Source: Tribonema minus
Lineage: Eukaryota; Sar; Xanthophyceae; Tribonematales; Tribonemataceae
NCBI GenBank assembly: GCA_017506865.1
Contig: JAFCMP010000525.1
Coordinates: forward strand, 1,116,001-1,180,000
Length of the DNA stretch: 64,000 nt
Reading direction: 5' to 3'
A program made the translations under genes and the position numbers. Of the stretch, positions 1 through 10,522 are shown in pieces. Below the pieces are notes generated by a model, which saw nothing but the letters and a program-made list of their open reading frames with translations, did no database searches and was not told the origin of the DNA. The number at the start of each line of letters is the position of its first letter. The first letter of the stretch is position 1.

Positions 1-293
1 TACCAATGCGCTCATGCCGCCTCACACAACAGTACCATCTACCCCCATAGTCATACTTCAACTTCAACCTCAAGTGGTGACTCTCCTCAAATTTCAAGCA
101 TGATTCACCGCACCTTAACTCACCCTCTGCACAACAAGAAAGGCCCTTGGTGCCGTACGCCAACAGCTTCATGCTGCACACGACTCTCCTTTGTGTCCTT
201 CAGAACACCTGCCCTACGGCGCAAGTCCAAAAGCGCTGAATTCAACCGCCTCTTTCTGAGAGGAGCACCGACTGTACCCCGCAACAGTAGACA

Positions 294-478
294 TGCCTCC
301 TGCAAGAGTTGACTTGCCCCCTTCTTGCGCCAAGGAGCACTGACTACTACTGCAAGAGGGCACTTGTCTCCGTCAAGGAGCACAGACTCTTCTGCAAGAA
401 TCGCCCTGCGCAGTCCTTGCATCGCGCGGAGCACTGACCACTACCAACCGCAAGGTGTGACTTGCCTCCTTCTTGAGC
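294..478. repeat. Decayed tandem repeat including the 3' edge of gelsolin exon 7
   Basis: About four units of 42-52 bp each carry GGAGCAC, a TGCAAG-like block and a CTTG..CTTCTTG block. The unit at 436-478 contains the real exon end and its GC donor (466). The other units lie in the intron and keep donor-like GGCAAGT strings when read on the minus strand. Confidence 0.6.
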
Positions 479-3400
479 CCGTCGGTGCCAGTCGCCACCA
501 GCTCCGTGCCCCCGCCCGCAGCGACCCTGTGCAGCTTGAGCGCCTCCGCAGCAACGCGCTCCGCAGCCTCATCCGGCTCGCCCTCTGCGGTCACCTGCAG
601 CACGGAACAGCAGCGCTCGCCATTGGCTCGTGCGTAATAAGATGTGTGCGCATATGATGCGTGTGCGCGTGTGCTGTGGGAACGGCGGCGTCCGGCTCGT
701 CCTCCGTGGCCACCTGCGTCATGGAGCAGCAGCGCTCGCCATCGGCACGTGCGCGGTGATGCGTGTGCGCGCGTGTGCTGTAGGCATGGCGCGCACGCCG
801 TTGTGCAAATATCTGCTGAGCGTTGTGGCACGGCACAGTGCTCAGCGACACCCTGGAGGGTCGTCCAGCGGAAGTCAAGTCGCCCTGTGGGCGTGGATCG
901 GCGCGTCACCGCCCCCATGTTGAACGTTGCAGTTGTAGCGAGCCGCGCGAGGCTCTGCCGCGTACTTCAACTAGCCCTCCGCAGGCACCTGCCATTGACG
1001 CATGGCACGGTCGACATAACGTGCACTTGCTGATGCGCTGTTTGCGAGTATGGTACAATCACGATATGTATATGAGCCATCCGCGAGCGGCGCTGCTGCT
1101 GACGAGACTTGCTGAGCGCCGACGCATGTACAGCTCTGCGGCGTCACCCAGCGCAGCCTACACCATCATCTGCGCCGCATCGGCTGGGCAGCGGTACCTG
1201 CTGCTTACGCGCCCTCAACTGATGCAGACATTTACGCTGGGCCACTGCGCACATTGTCGCTGCTCGTTGCCATGTGACCCAGCCAGCTCCACCACCTTAC
1301 CTATGCGGCTTGATTCTAGGTGCGCTGCGGCTGCTGCTGAGCATGGTGACCTGCCTGAAATGAGCGGTGCAGCCAATCATCATACCGCCGTCATCTCAAT
1401 ACGGATGAATACCTATGCCTCGCCATTGCAAGCGGAAAACGGTGCGCGCCGTGTGCGTGCTCGTCGGTTACACACCTGTAACTGTAACTGCAGCTCGTCG
1501 GTACACACACCTGTAACTGTAACTGCTGACCCCGTCGTGTCACTCAGCGCCTGTGCACGTCGCGTGCAGACTCTCGCTGTCGGCGGCGCATACGTTTCAG
1601 CGTCGATTACTGCACACTGGTCATAGCTTCAAGACATGAAGTATGGCTTCAAGCAAGTGCATGCTTGCGATGTCGCTCACCTCGGTGTACCCGCCCAGCA
1701 GGTCCCAGAACTCCTTGTTCTCCGGGTCCTCGCTGATGAGCACGACCTTGGCCTGCCCCTGCCGCTCGTCGTCCTGCAGCAGCGAGCAGTGCACACGTGC
1801 ACATGAACAGAAACGAATCAAAAGGCCGTAGAGCTCTGGGTGACAAGGGATGGTCAGCTGCAAGTGCCTTTCACCAATGACCGTGGTCGCCGCCAACAGC
1901 GCAGCGCGTGCCGCCGCCGCGCGCGCGACATTCTGGCGGCAGCGCTGTAGAGTTCAGGTGACGCGCACACGTTGCGGTATGTATGGCACGCTGTCAGCGG
2001 CGGCAGCACCTCTTGCCCTAGGGTTGCCAGCGCAACGACAACGTCTCGTTGATGTGCTTTTTGTAACGCAAGCACTGGCTTTGAGGCCCCCGTGCCTGGC
2101 CGACGCCATGCGCGGTGAAATGGCAGCGCTTGACAGTGTGCGGCGATGGGCTGACCCTAATGTGACCGTAAGCGCGTGCGTGCGACTGCGTCGGCGTCGG
2201 CGGCATTTGCGACCACAGCCTCAAAGTTGATGTGACCGTTTCATGCCTTGAAACCGGCAGCCTTGAAATCTGCTGTGACTGTTTCATGCCTTGAAAGCTC
2301 GTGCCTTGCAACGAGCGTGACCGTTCCATGCCTCGGAACCGGCAGCTGTTGGAACCGTTGTATGCCGCGAAACCAGAGCCATTCGTCCTCGTCCCATGCG
2401 ACCATTTCATGCCTTGAAACCAACGGCCGTCGCCGTGGCCTCTGCGCCGCTCGCATGCACCTCCACGTACGCACACTGCGCCGGGCTGGCCTGCCAATGG
2501 CGGCTTGGCAGCGCTTCGCTTCGCGCCGCCGCGTGTGCCCGCCTCCGCATCCACGAGTCTTGGCACCCCACCGCTTGTGCAGCACCAAGTATGTACATCG
2601 ATCCCAGGCCAGACGTAGAACGTGTGCATACATTCAGTGCACTGGCATGTAAGCACCGCGCAGCATGTACACATGCACAATTTCAAAAAACATGTACTGA
2701 GCGCTGCTGTCGCCTGCACCTTGATCCTGGCCGCCGTCTCAACGCCCTTGGCCTTCTCCGCGCTGCTCGCGCCCGCCCCCACGTACACGTACAGCGCCAG
2801 CCCGGCGTCCAGCACGAACACGTCGCCCGTGTTCAGGCTGCAGGGGGGAGCGCACGCGTTGCGTAAACGTATAAGTTCAATAAAGTTCAATTTTGTAGTC
2901 CAACTTCAAAGTGAAGTTCAACAGGCGTCGCATGGGGGTCAGCGAGCGATTGGTGACGAGCATGTACAATGTGCACTACGTTGTTGTGTTTCGCACGAGA
3001 AAGGGGGGGGGGGGGGGGCACGGGCGGCGCTGCGCCGCGCATCGCATCGCTATTGGGGGGGGGGGATCGTTACGGCAATGGTCAAGCCATGAGGTCATGC
3101 ATTCGACGCACGTGTTGGGCTGATTTGGATGTTTAGACTGGCACTTGTGTGCTCCTCAATCAGCAAGGTTCCAACAAACATGCGTATTGAAGCAACCACC
3201 GGTATCGACATGTTGAAGTTGAAGTTGGTTGCATTGTCGGGGAGCTCCGTGATGCACATGGCGTCATCAAACGCATCTCGTGCAGTGCCAACACGGCCAA
3301 GGCCTCCTGATTGACGCTAGCAATGGGAGACCCTGCGATGCGCGCTGTGCCATGACAATGAAAGTTTTCGGGAGGGAGCTCAAGTACACAAGAGCCGACC

Positions 3401-6022
3401 TCTACAAGCATGCTAGCTTGAGTCCACTCCCTCATGTACACTGTGACGGCAGGTGCAATGTGCGCGTTCAACGCACGGCCAGACCGCAGCGGCCCTCCCT
3501 CCACACGTGCAGTGCCGCCCGCGCGTGCGCGCCGGCAGCACGTCAGCGCCGTCGCGCTCTCCTCGCGCCATGCCTCCGCACGCCCCTTCCGCCGCGTTGT
3601 GTCACGCGCACACGACCTACATGCTGACCCCAAGTACGACGACGGGTGCTCGTTGACAGCACGGCTGGCCAGACTGCAGCGTCATCTGATTGCAGCGCGC
3701 CTCTGCATTCGTGCGCACCGGCGCGCCGCCCCTCTCACGCTCTCCTCGCACGATGCGCACTTCATTGTTCCGCCGTCGCGAGTGCATCTACTTCAACCCT
3801 GAACCGATGCGCAACACAAACTCTGTTGCGGCGACAGCGACGCGCACCTGCTGCTGGCGACGGGCACCTCCGAGATGCGCGCCACGCGCTTGCCCTTCAC
3901 CCTCAGCAGGCGCGTGCGGTAGGTATCCGGCTCCACCTGTGGGCATGTAGGTATGCATAGGCAGCGCGTTTCAAAGATCGTGTCACGGGCGCACACTGCA
4001 GAGTACATCTAGGTGTCGGAGGCACCGTGACGCTGGACAATGGGTCTTAAGAAGGAGGCATATTCACAGGCTGTGGACAGCAGCTGTGGGATGCCAGCTA
4101 GAGTCAGTTTGTCACAGCACGCGCATGCCACAGTTGTCATGAGTTGCCTGATATGAGCCTTCAAACCCTTTGCAAGCCCTGATTGAGAAACACAACCCCC
4201 TGTGCGTATTGCTCCCTGGACCTTGACATGCCGATTCATCAGGAATGTGTACTTCAATGCTGGAAAAGGTGAGCGTTCCAATTTGCAACGTATGATACAG
4301 TGCATGTCTCAACGAGATGCAACGGCTACAGCGGGTGTGAAAAGATGATACGCATATGCGCGCTACGCATGTCATGGACCGACCCCTGCTCTGGTGCGTC
4401 AGGAGAAATGAACCTTCTTCGTATGCAGTGGTTTTCAAGAGCAGCACGTTAGACCCCTGCTCTGGTGCGTCAGGAGAAATGAACCTCCTTCGTATGCAGT
4501 GGTTTTCAAGAGCAGCACGTTATACATTCGTACTCTGCAGCGCGTACGGTGCACACCTTGACAAAGCCGCTGGCAACGCCCCCCGGCAGGTACTCCACGC
4601 CCTTGGCCTTGAAGTAGCTCATGAACTGGCTGCTCTCATGGCCCTGCTCAGCACCAGTCAGAGTCAGGGTCAGAGTCAGGACGGTCTGCACAGCAGTGAG
4701 CAGCGGCAATCTGACATCCGATATGAACACATTTTCGCGCAGGCAATGGACGCGGGCAGGGTGCGGTGCGCGCAGTCAGTCCGATGCGTCTGTGCCTTGC
4801 GGCTGCAGCTTGAACCTCATCAGGAAGCGAGCACAGAAGCGGCAGAGAGTTCTGAAGCGCCTGCGCCCTCCGCTCCTGCGCTGCGCCGTCGCGCGGCGCC
4901 GCACCGCGCCTACGCGCTGCACAGTGCCGCACTGCGCTTACACCGCGATCTCCCGCGCATCCAGAGCTGCGCCCGCCTCCGTCGCGCGCCGCCGCCGCCG
5001 CGCCCGCGCTTCTTTTTTCTGCGCATCGTGCGATACGCGACAGACGCGCGGCAGGCGCATGTGCAGGCGGCACGTGCGCACTCGCCTGGACCTCCCTGAA
5101 CTGCACGGCGCCGCCGCCGAGCGCGTCGTCGAGCTCCACGGTCTTGTACGCGGCGACGCCCGCCTCGTCCTGCGACGTCTCCGCGCCGAGCCAGAAGTGA
5201 ATCTTGTGGTCCAGCGAGCTGCCCGTGGAGGTGGTGGCCAGCAGGATGTAGGAGTCGCCTGTGTGGAAGGCGCCGGTGCACTGCGGGGGCGGCGCCGGTG
5301 AGAGCGGCACAGGAGCGCGTGAGAATGGGGGTACAGGGGGTTGGGTTGGACAAGCGCGTGCTGGCTTGTGCTGTGGGAGCCACATTGTGGCGGCTTGGCA
5401 GCAAGAGGTGTGTTCGAAGGCAGTGACCTGCCGCACAGGTGTGAGTGAGAGATGCATGCAAGGCCAAGTACAAGTACGCATCCGCAGCGTGCAGCGAATG
5501 ACACCCGGACGCCGCTTACAGCTTTGCTATATTCTCAAGGTCCACAATCATTGACAAGTGCCTGAACTTGCTGCCGGCGGCGTCAACGGATGGAACAGAA
5601 GAGTTATTGTGTGAGCTGACCTGCGCACATTGCACAGAGGCTTGTGGCCAGGGGTCTGTAAGCATGCACAAAGCATGCAAAGATATCTCAAATGCTCTAT
5701 TGTGTGCAGTCGGGACGTCAGCGGGCGATGCATGTGCGGCCAATGACCTGAGCGACATAGTCACGAGGCACGGAGCGATCTGGGCGCGAGGCGCCAAGGC
5801 CCGCTGGCACCACCTGCGGAGAGCACACCACCGCAACCCGCCAACCTGGGGGCTCCCGTGGATTCAGCAGGAATCGCTGGGATGCACTGCTGTCCTGTGT
5901 AAATGCAGGATGCTGAGCGGACGTGCATTTCTGCTTACCTGCGGCTGCTTGACAGCCGCCATGTCCTCGACGCGCCATAGCTCCAGGCCTTCTGCCTGCC
6001 CGACACCTGCAAATTCAGTCAT
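466..6022 (-). CDS. Gelsolin/villin family actin-binding protein (5' part; 3' end lies beyond the left edge)
   Basis: Seven in-phase exons are visible: 5939-6022, 5086-5280, 4557-4643, 3848-3936, 2720-2837, 1681-1773 and 466-594, giving about 265 residues. Gelsolin-fold hallmarks appear in order. Exon 1 has [10 protein letters not shown]. Exon 2 has [16 protein letters not shown] and [18 protein letters not shown]. Exon 3 has [10 protein letters not shown], which ends repeat G1. Repeat G2 starts with RLLRVKGKR and [11 protein letters not shown] and ends at EFWDLLGG. Exon 7 holds the KLHRV start of repeat G3. Such proteins cap, sever or bundle actin filaments, usually under calcium control; that role comes from the family. 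The ATG at 6022 was chosen because it precedes the first motif by a villin-like distance. Introns 2 and 7 need GC donors (CAG|GCGAGT and GAG|GCAAGT), as the exon junctions only match the family that way. Whether a villin headpiece follows cannot be seen. Confidence 0.9.
572..790. repeat. Tandem duplication of the 3' splice site and start of gelsolin exon 7
   Basis: Copy A (572-690) holds the true acceptor and the first codons of exon 7. Copy B (691-790) lies upstream in the intron and repeats the exon start, the acceptor region and the flanking CAGCAGCGCTCGCCAT block. Period is about 119 bp and identity by eye about 80 percent. Confidence 0.7.
1460..1528. repeat. Two-copy 34-bp tandem repeat in a gelsolin intron
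   Basis: Positions 1460-1493 and 1494-1528 are nearly identical (CTCGTCGGT, then ACACCTGTAACTGTAACTGC). The repeat is intronic and no function is visible. Confidence 0.85.
2230..2430. repeat. Intronic minisatellite, about five units
   Basis: Units of about 40-44 bp carry GTGACCGTTTCATGCCTTGA or close variants, starting near 2233, 2275, 2319, 2355 and 2397. They lie in the gelsolin intron between exons 5 and 6. Confidence 0.7.
4381..4522. repeat. Recent 71-bp tandem duplication next to gelsolin exon 3
   Basis: Copies 4381-4451 and 4452-4522 differ at one base. The pair sits 34 bp beyond the exon 3 boundary at 4557, inside the intron. Near identity implies a recent event. Confidence 0.95.
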
Positions 6023-7155
6023 GATGTTTTCCGGGTTGGACGATGGCGCTCTGTTGGCCCAAACACAGTCGATGACCTGTGCGCCGAGGAAGCCCGTGAA
6101 TTCGCCCTCGGTGCGACGAGTTTGCTCCAGCCGCCGCTGTGCCCGCAGCGAGTACTTGGCGCAGAGGCTGCTCAGATACGATGCAGCCTCTTCGGCGGGG
6201 GTACGATTAGGCAGGGACTAGGGTTAGCGTGGGGGATGGGGCTTGGGAAGGGGGAAGTCGCCAGTAATCACGGGCATGGCTCACACCTCGACTAGCCAAA
6301 ATCTATGTGGCATGTGCGCGCGGCCAGCCATTTCATTTTGGTCACCTACATTGTGAGCATACCTATGTAGCGACAACGTTCCATACCACATGCACGTGCG
6401 CCAGCAGTAACACGATGGCTGTGTGTCGCCCAAAATTGTGCAGTTTGCATCCAGCGCAACATGACATTGATGGACATGGAGGCATTCACAGGCCGCCTGA
6501 AAATGCACAAGCGGAGCGCAGTCCGCAGCACCGGGACATGCAGCAGCACAGCGCTCTGCAACTCTGCCATGTGCATGCCACTTCATAACACGCAAGCTGC
6601 AAGGCATCAAACTGATGTATCACATGCGTTATGATCTGATGTCATTCAGAGGGTGTGTCGGCTGCGATTACACCCCTTACACTGTACCTCACTCAGTGCA
6701 GCCTGACACATCAGAGTGTAAGTGGGGTGTGATGCTACGCTCTCACCCTCACGGCATCTAAGGTGCCCGATCTTATCGGGTGCGCTGCCTGTAAAGGCAG
6801 TGAGGCGAGAAGCCCCTCAACATTACGCGAAAGGAGGCCAAGTCAGCGCGCAACTTGTACTGGCGCGCGCATGCTAAACCACAAGAGACGCGGCGCCACT
6901 ACTGCTGCCCGATGTGAAACCTCGTCGCTGCCGACGTGCTATGAACAGAGCGCAAAACTGCGGCTGCAGGCGTGCTGGCCTGATCTACTTCAACTTTCTC
7001 AACCCTCCATCAATGCTGTCACGGGCGCCGGTAGCAGACCGTGCTGCCCCCTCTGCGCCCCCCCCCCCCCCCCCCCTTCCCCTTGCAGCCCCCCCCATGA
7101 CATTGAGGGGCGGCGCACTCAACCAGTGCCTTAATGGATAAACGTCTAATGGCAG
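6023..7155. other. Spacer between the gelsolin start and the START gene end
   Basis: No supported gene. Immediately upstream of the chosen gelsolin ATG the frame stays open on the minus strand to about 6210, so a longer N-terminus is possible. The stretch also holds an imperfect hairpin (6667-6733) and a 19-20 bp C tract near 7058. Promoter elements were not recognised. Confidence 0.5.
6667..6733. repeat. Imperfect inverted repeat (possible hairpin)
   Basis: The left arm 6667-6683 reads ATTACACCCCTTACACT. The right arm 6715-6733 reads AGTGTAAGTGGGGTGTGAT, complementary except for a small bulge and mismatches. The loop is 31 bp. It could be a tiny MITE remnant or a chance palindrome; no target duplication was found. 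Confidence 0.6.
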
Positions 7156-8694
7156 TCAACGCTGCGCGAAGATGCGCTGGAGCTTTGCGACGACCGCCGC
7201 CGGCGCGCTCTCGGTGAGGCGCCCCACGATGGCAGGCGGGAGGCTGCCCTTGAGGTCCGAGTGTATGACCATGGTGAGCGTGCAGCTACCGCTGCCGCTG
7301 TCGCCGCCGCTGCCGCAGTAGCTGTCGCCGCCTCCGCCGCCGCCGCCGCCGCTGCTGCTGTCGTCGCCGCCGCTGCGGGGCGCGTCGTCGCTGCTGCCGC
7401 CTCTGCTGCCCGCGCCGCCGCCACTGCCCTTGCCGTCGCCGCCGCCCTCGCCGCCGCCGCCGCCGCACTCGTGAGCGTCCGGCGTCACGAGGAAGCCGCA
7501 CAGGTGGACGACGCCGCGCACGTAGCCGCGCACCTCCGGGCACGCCGCGTGCTCCACGGAGCGGTTCACGAGGAAGCGCGCGCCGCGCGCGCCCGCGCCC
7601 CAGTGCGACAGCAGCGCGAAATCACGCGGCTTCGTGGGCCACAGCGCCTTGTACGCGCTGCGCTTGAAGGCGGCGCCGGCGCCGCTGCCGCCGCGCCCGG
7701 CGAGCGCGCCCGGCGGCAGCGGCGCAAACACCGCGAGCGCGTCGAAGAGCGGGTCGTACTCGCCGATGCGCGCGTCGTCGAGGAGGAGCGCGAGGACGCG
7801 CGGCGCGGGCGCGGCGATGCGCGCGCGCGCGCAGACGAGCGGCCACGCGCTGTCGGCGCGCGCGCACGACCACAGCCGCACGCCCGCGTCGCCGCCATCT
7901 CGCGCGAGGCGCCAGGCGGGGTGTGCTCCTGAGCCGCCGCGGCCGCCGCTGCGACCCTCGCCCTCCACCCCTGCTGCAGATCCTGTACTGCTCTGCACTG
8001 CCGCAGCTGCCAGAGAGTGCAGCTCGTGGACTGCGGCGTCGCACTGAGCGGTGACCCATACGGGGCAGTCCGGGCCGCCGCGAGGAGGCGATGGTGGCAA
8101 TGGACTTGCGGCGTCCTCGCTGCGGCGTCTTGTCGATTCCGGGCTGCCTTCAGTGCTACGGCAGAAGTCCTCCCCCCAGGCGTCGAGGGATCGATCGGTG
8201 TCGTCGATCCCTGATGATGCCGCCGTTGGCGGGGCTGTTGGTGAGTCGGAGCTGTCATCATCGCCCACGCAAACGGTGAGACCGTAGCCCTGTTGTTGGT
8301 GCACGTCCTTATGGCTGATGCGAGTTTCCCACTCCGATGAGAGAGAGCAGCATCCAATTTGAATCTTGCGCCAGCGCTGCAGTGCGTGCACCGCAAGCTT
8401 CACGCAGAGCTGAGGCAGTGATGGCATCTGACCCGCGTTGTGCCTATGTTGCTGTCGCTGTCCCTGCAGCGCAGGGCTGTGTCCCTCTCTCTGCTCGCGC
8501 TGTTGCTGCAACATCCTGAGGATCAGTCCTTCTGCAACTCCGTACAAATACGCATGACATGCTGCCCAGGCCGCGAGGTGCAGCAGGTTGTGCCGCGCTG
8601 CCAGGAAGGTGCACCAGCTCACCGTGCAGGCAGCGGCAAGCCCTGCGTGTATCTCACAGCGCAAAGGCCTGCTGCCCATCGTCTCCTGTGTCAT
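7156..8694 (-). CDS. START-domain (lipid-transfer fold) protein, intronless
   Basis: This is one open frame of 512 codons starting at an ATG. Residues about 18-62 are rich in hydrophobic residues and may form membrane segments. The C-terminal 300 residues resemble a START domain: DPLFDALAVFAPL, then KALWPTKPRDFALLSHW, then GYVRGVVHLCGFLVTP, and a final TMVIHSDLKGSLPPAIVGRL helix region. START domains bind a lipid or sterol in a closed cavity; the ligand cannot be told from sequence. A Gly/Ser/Asp-rich insert of about 65 residues interrupts the domain just before the last strand and helix, at the usual place for a low-complexity loop. No introns are needed, unlike most neighbours. START assignment is fairly secure; the membrane segments are not. 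Confidence 0.8.
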   Translation of the reverse strand: MTQETMGSRPLRCEIHAGLAAACTVSWCTFLAARHNLLHLAAWAACHAYLYGVAEGLILRMLQQQREQREGHSPALQGQRQQHRHNAGQMPSLPQLCVKLAVHALQRWRKIQIGCCSLSSEWETRISHKDVHQQQGYGLTVCVGDDDSSDSPTAPPTAASSGIDDTDRSLDAWGEDFCRSTEGSPESTRRRSEDAASPLPPSPPRGGPDCPVWVTAQCDAAVHELHSLAAAAVQSSTGSAAGVEGEGRSGGRGGSGAHPAWRLARDGGDAGVRLWSCARADSAWPLVCARARIAAPAPRVLALLLDDARIGEYDPLFDALAVFAPLPPGALAGRGGSGAGAAFKRSAYKALWPTKPRDFALLSHWGAGARGARFLVNRSVEHAACPEVRGYVRGVVHLCGFLVTPDAHECGGGGGEGGGDGKGSGGGAGSRGGSSDDAPRSGGDDSSSGGGGGGGGDSYCGSGGDSGSGSCTLTMVIHSDLKGSLPPAIVGRLTESAPAAVVAKLQRIFAQR

Positions 8695-10491
8695 TGAGAG
8701 CCCAGCTGCTGCTGCATTGTGCTGCGTGAAGATCGCGTGCCGCCCTGCACACCGTCAACACGAGAGACGAACCTGCCGACTGCCAGTGGTCACAGCACAA
8801 GGCGCTCTGCTTTCCCTCGTGCACGTGTACAACTTGACGCCTCCTCAGGTCTGGCGGGGCAGCCTGCTGGCTTTTGCCGGGATGCGGCAACAGGGAAAGG
8901 GGGTCATGCGACAGTGCTCAGCGGCCTGAGAGGTCAAATCATATGTCAAATCTAGGGTTGCAAAAACGCGTATTTTGAAGTTTATTTTGGAGTTTAAGTG
9001 CTCCTTTTGTGGCAGACTGTATGCTCGGAATTGAGCAAACTCACCGCATGCCCCACAAATACGCCCTTCACGCTGCATGATATCATGTTGAAGTTTGCTC
9101 ACGACTTATTCCTGGTTGCCAAATACGTCCCAAATACGCCGTATTTGTGTGGCCAAATACGTTTTTTTGCAACCCTAGTCAAATCATAACCACAGAGTAC
9201 ACATGTTTAAAGTGGTCCTGGACACAGCAGGCTTGCGACAGGCGACAATCTGCGGGGAATTCTGTAGAAAACATTGGTCTGGACAGGGAGTCTGCAGCGT
9301 TGGACTTATGTCAGCGCGTCAAAGCTTGTCGCATGATGCGCAACTGCATACTGCAAATTCGACACTCTCGCCAACACAACAGCACCATCAAAGTAAACAC
9401 TCAACTCACAGCCTGTCAATGCGCCAGCCGACGTCAACACCACTCATTGCGCGACCCTGAAGGTGGCAGGCCGCTTGCGTGCTGTTCTCCATACCAGTGG
9501 CTCTCCGGGCATGCATGGCGAGACCATGGACCACTCACATATTCAAAGAATACGCACAGGGGGGAAGCAACATGACAGATCAATAAACTGCGCCATGTCA
9601 CAAAGTCAAAGTGGTCCGCTGAGTGGCTGGTGCTGTTGCACACCTAAAGAATGCTCACCCATGCATGAGAGTGTTGCGCGAGTACACAACAGACAGCGCA
9701 CCAAAAACTCGGGGGCAGCTCGCGCGTGCTATTCAGTTGTAAGAAGGTTGGAATGTGATTAATGTAATGTGTGTGCTTGCCCAGTAAGAGACGGGCTGTA
9801 AACTTATCACCGTCGGCCGAGCCGATCAATGCGGCCACAACATTGGCCACAACATTGGGGGGTACATACAGTTTTGCGGTGGGAGACAGCGCGCGCATTG
9901 CCCGGGCTGCGCACTGCTGCTCGACCACGCCTCACGCTGTCCTTCCACGTTGTGTAAATCTTCTGAAAAGTGTCGAAACGCACACCTGCTGCTATTGCCT
10001 CACCCTATTAGTGGTAGCTGTCTGGGAGAACTGGGGGCAAATGTCCACTGCCAGACGCACATTTGCTCGCCGCAAGTGTCTGCTGCACCCTCGACGGGTC
10101 CCACAGGTCACAGACACCACCACCACCGCCGCCCTTGGTTGCCGCCGCTGCTGCCGCTGGTTGCTGTGCTGCGAATCGCCGAATAACAGTGCGCAGCACC
10201 CTGCGCCCCCCCCCCCCCGCACCGGCCAGGAGCCCCTTCAGTAGCCCCTCCAGCCCCACGCAGCCCTCCGCTGCGCATCCGCGGCGCACGCGCCGCCCGC
10301 TCTCCTCCTCCGCCCTGCGCGCCCGCCCGCCAGCCACAGCTGCATCTACATGGCGGGGAACTCGTGGATGAACGCCGCGCGCCCGGCCGCAGCGGCCAGT
10401 AGCCAACTCAACCCCCCCGCAGCGCTCCGCTGTGCATGCGCGACCTGCTCTTGTCCTCCTCCCTGCGCGCCTGCCCGCCACGGCTACGCAT
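8695..10491. other. Spacer upstream of the START gene, with MITE and 3' repeat
   Basis: No firm gene. It contains a 225-bp MITE (8953-9177) and the distal copy of the desaturase 3'-end duplication (from 10239). A short minus-strand open stretch near 9750-9900 (RALSPTAKLYVPPNVVANVV) could be an unrecognised first exon of the START gene, but no donor and acceptor pair could be fitted. Confidence 0.4.
8953..9177. mobile_element. hAT-type MITE, 225 bp, with perfect 8-bp target duplication
   Basis: The termini are inverted: TAGGGTTGCAAAAACG at the left and its near-complement ending GCAACCCTA at the right. The element is flanked on both sides by GTCAAATC (8945-8952 and 9178-9185). An 8-bp duplication and this end type fit the hAT superfamily. 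There is no coding capacity. The first eight bases (TAGGGTTG) are shared with the 1.3-kb element at 25276. Confidence 0.93.
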
Positions 10492-10522
10492 CTACATGGC
10501 GGGGAACTCGTGTATGAACGCC
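10239..10522. repeat. Tandem duplication of the desaturase 3' coding end and 3' UTR
   Basis: The proximal copy (10397-10522) contains the last ten codons, the stop and the following sequence. The distal copy (10239-10376) repeats the same stretch, including the sequence for IHEFPAM and the stop. Both begin with CAGTAGCC on the plus strand. Spacing is about 150 bp. Confidence 0.85.

Noticed and set aside
294-478. Regular repeats that could suggest a CRISPR array
   Set aside because: Units are contiguous and diverged with no unique spacers, in a eukaryotic intron.
9644-9928. Minus-strand frame as first exon of the START gene
   Set aside because: It opens without an ATG in good context and no donor and acceptor could be paired with the START frame in phase.
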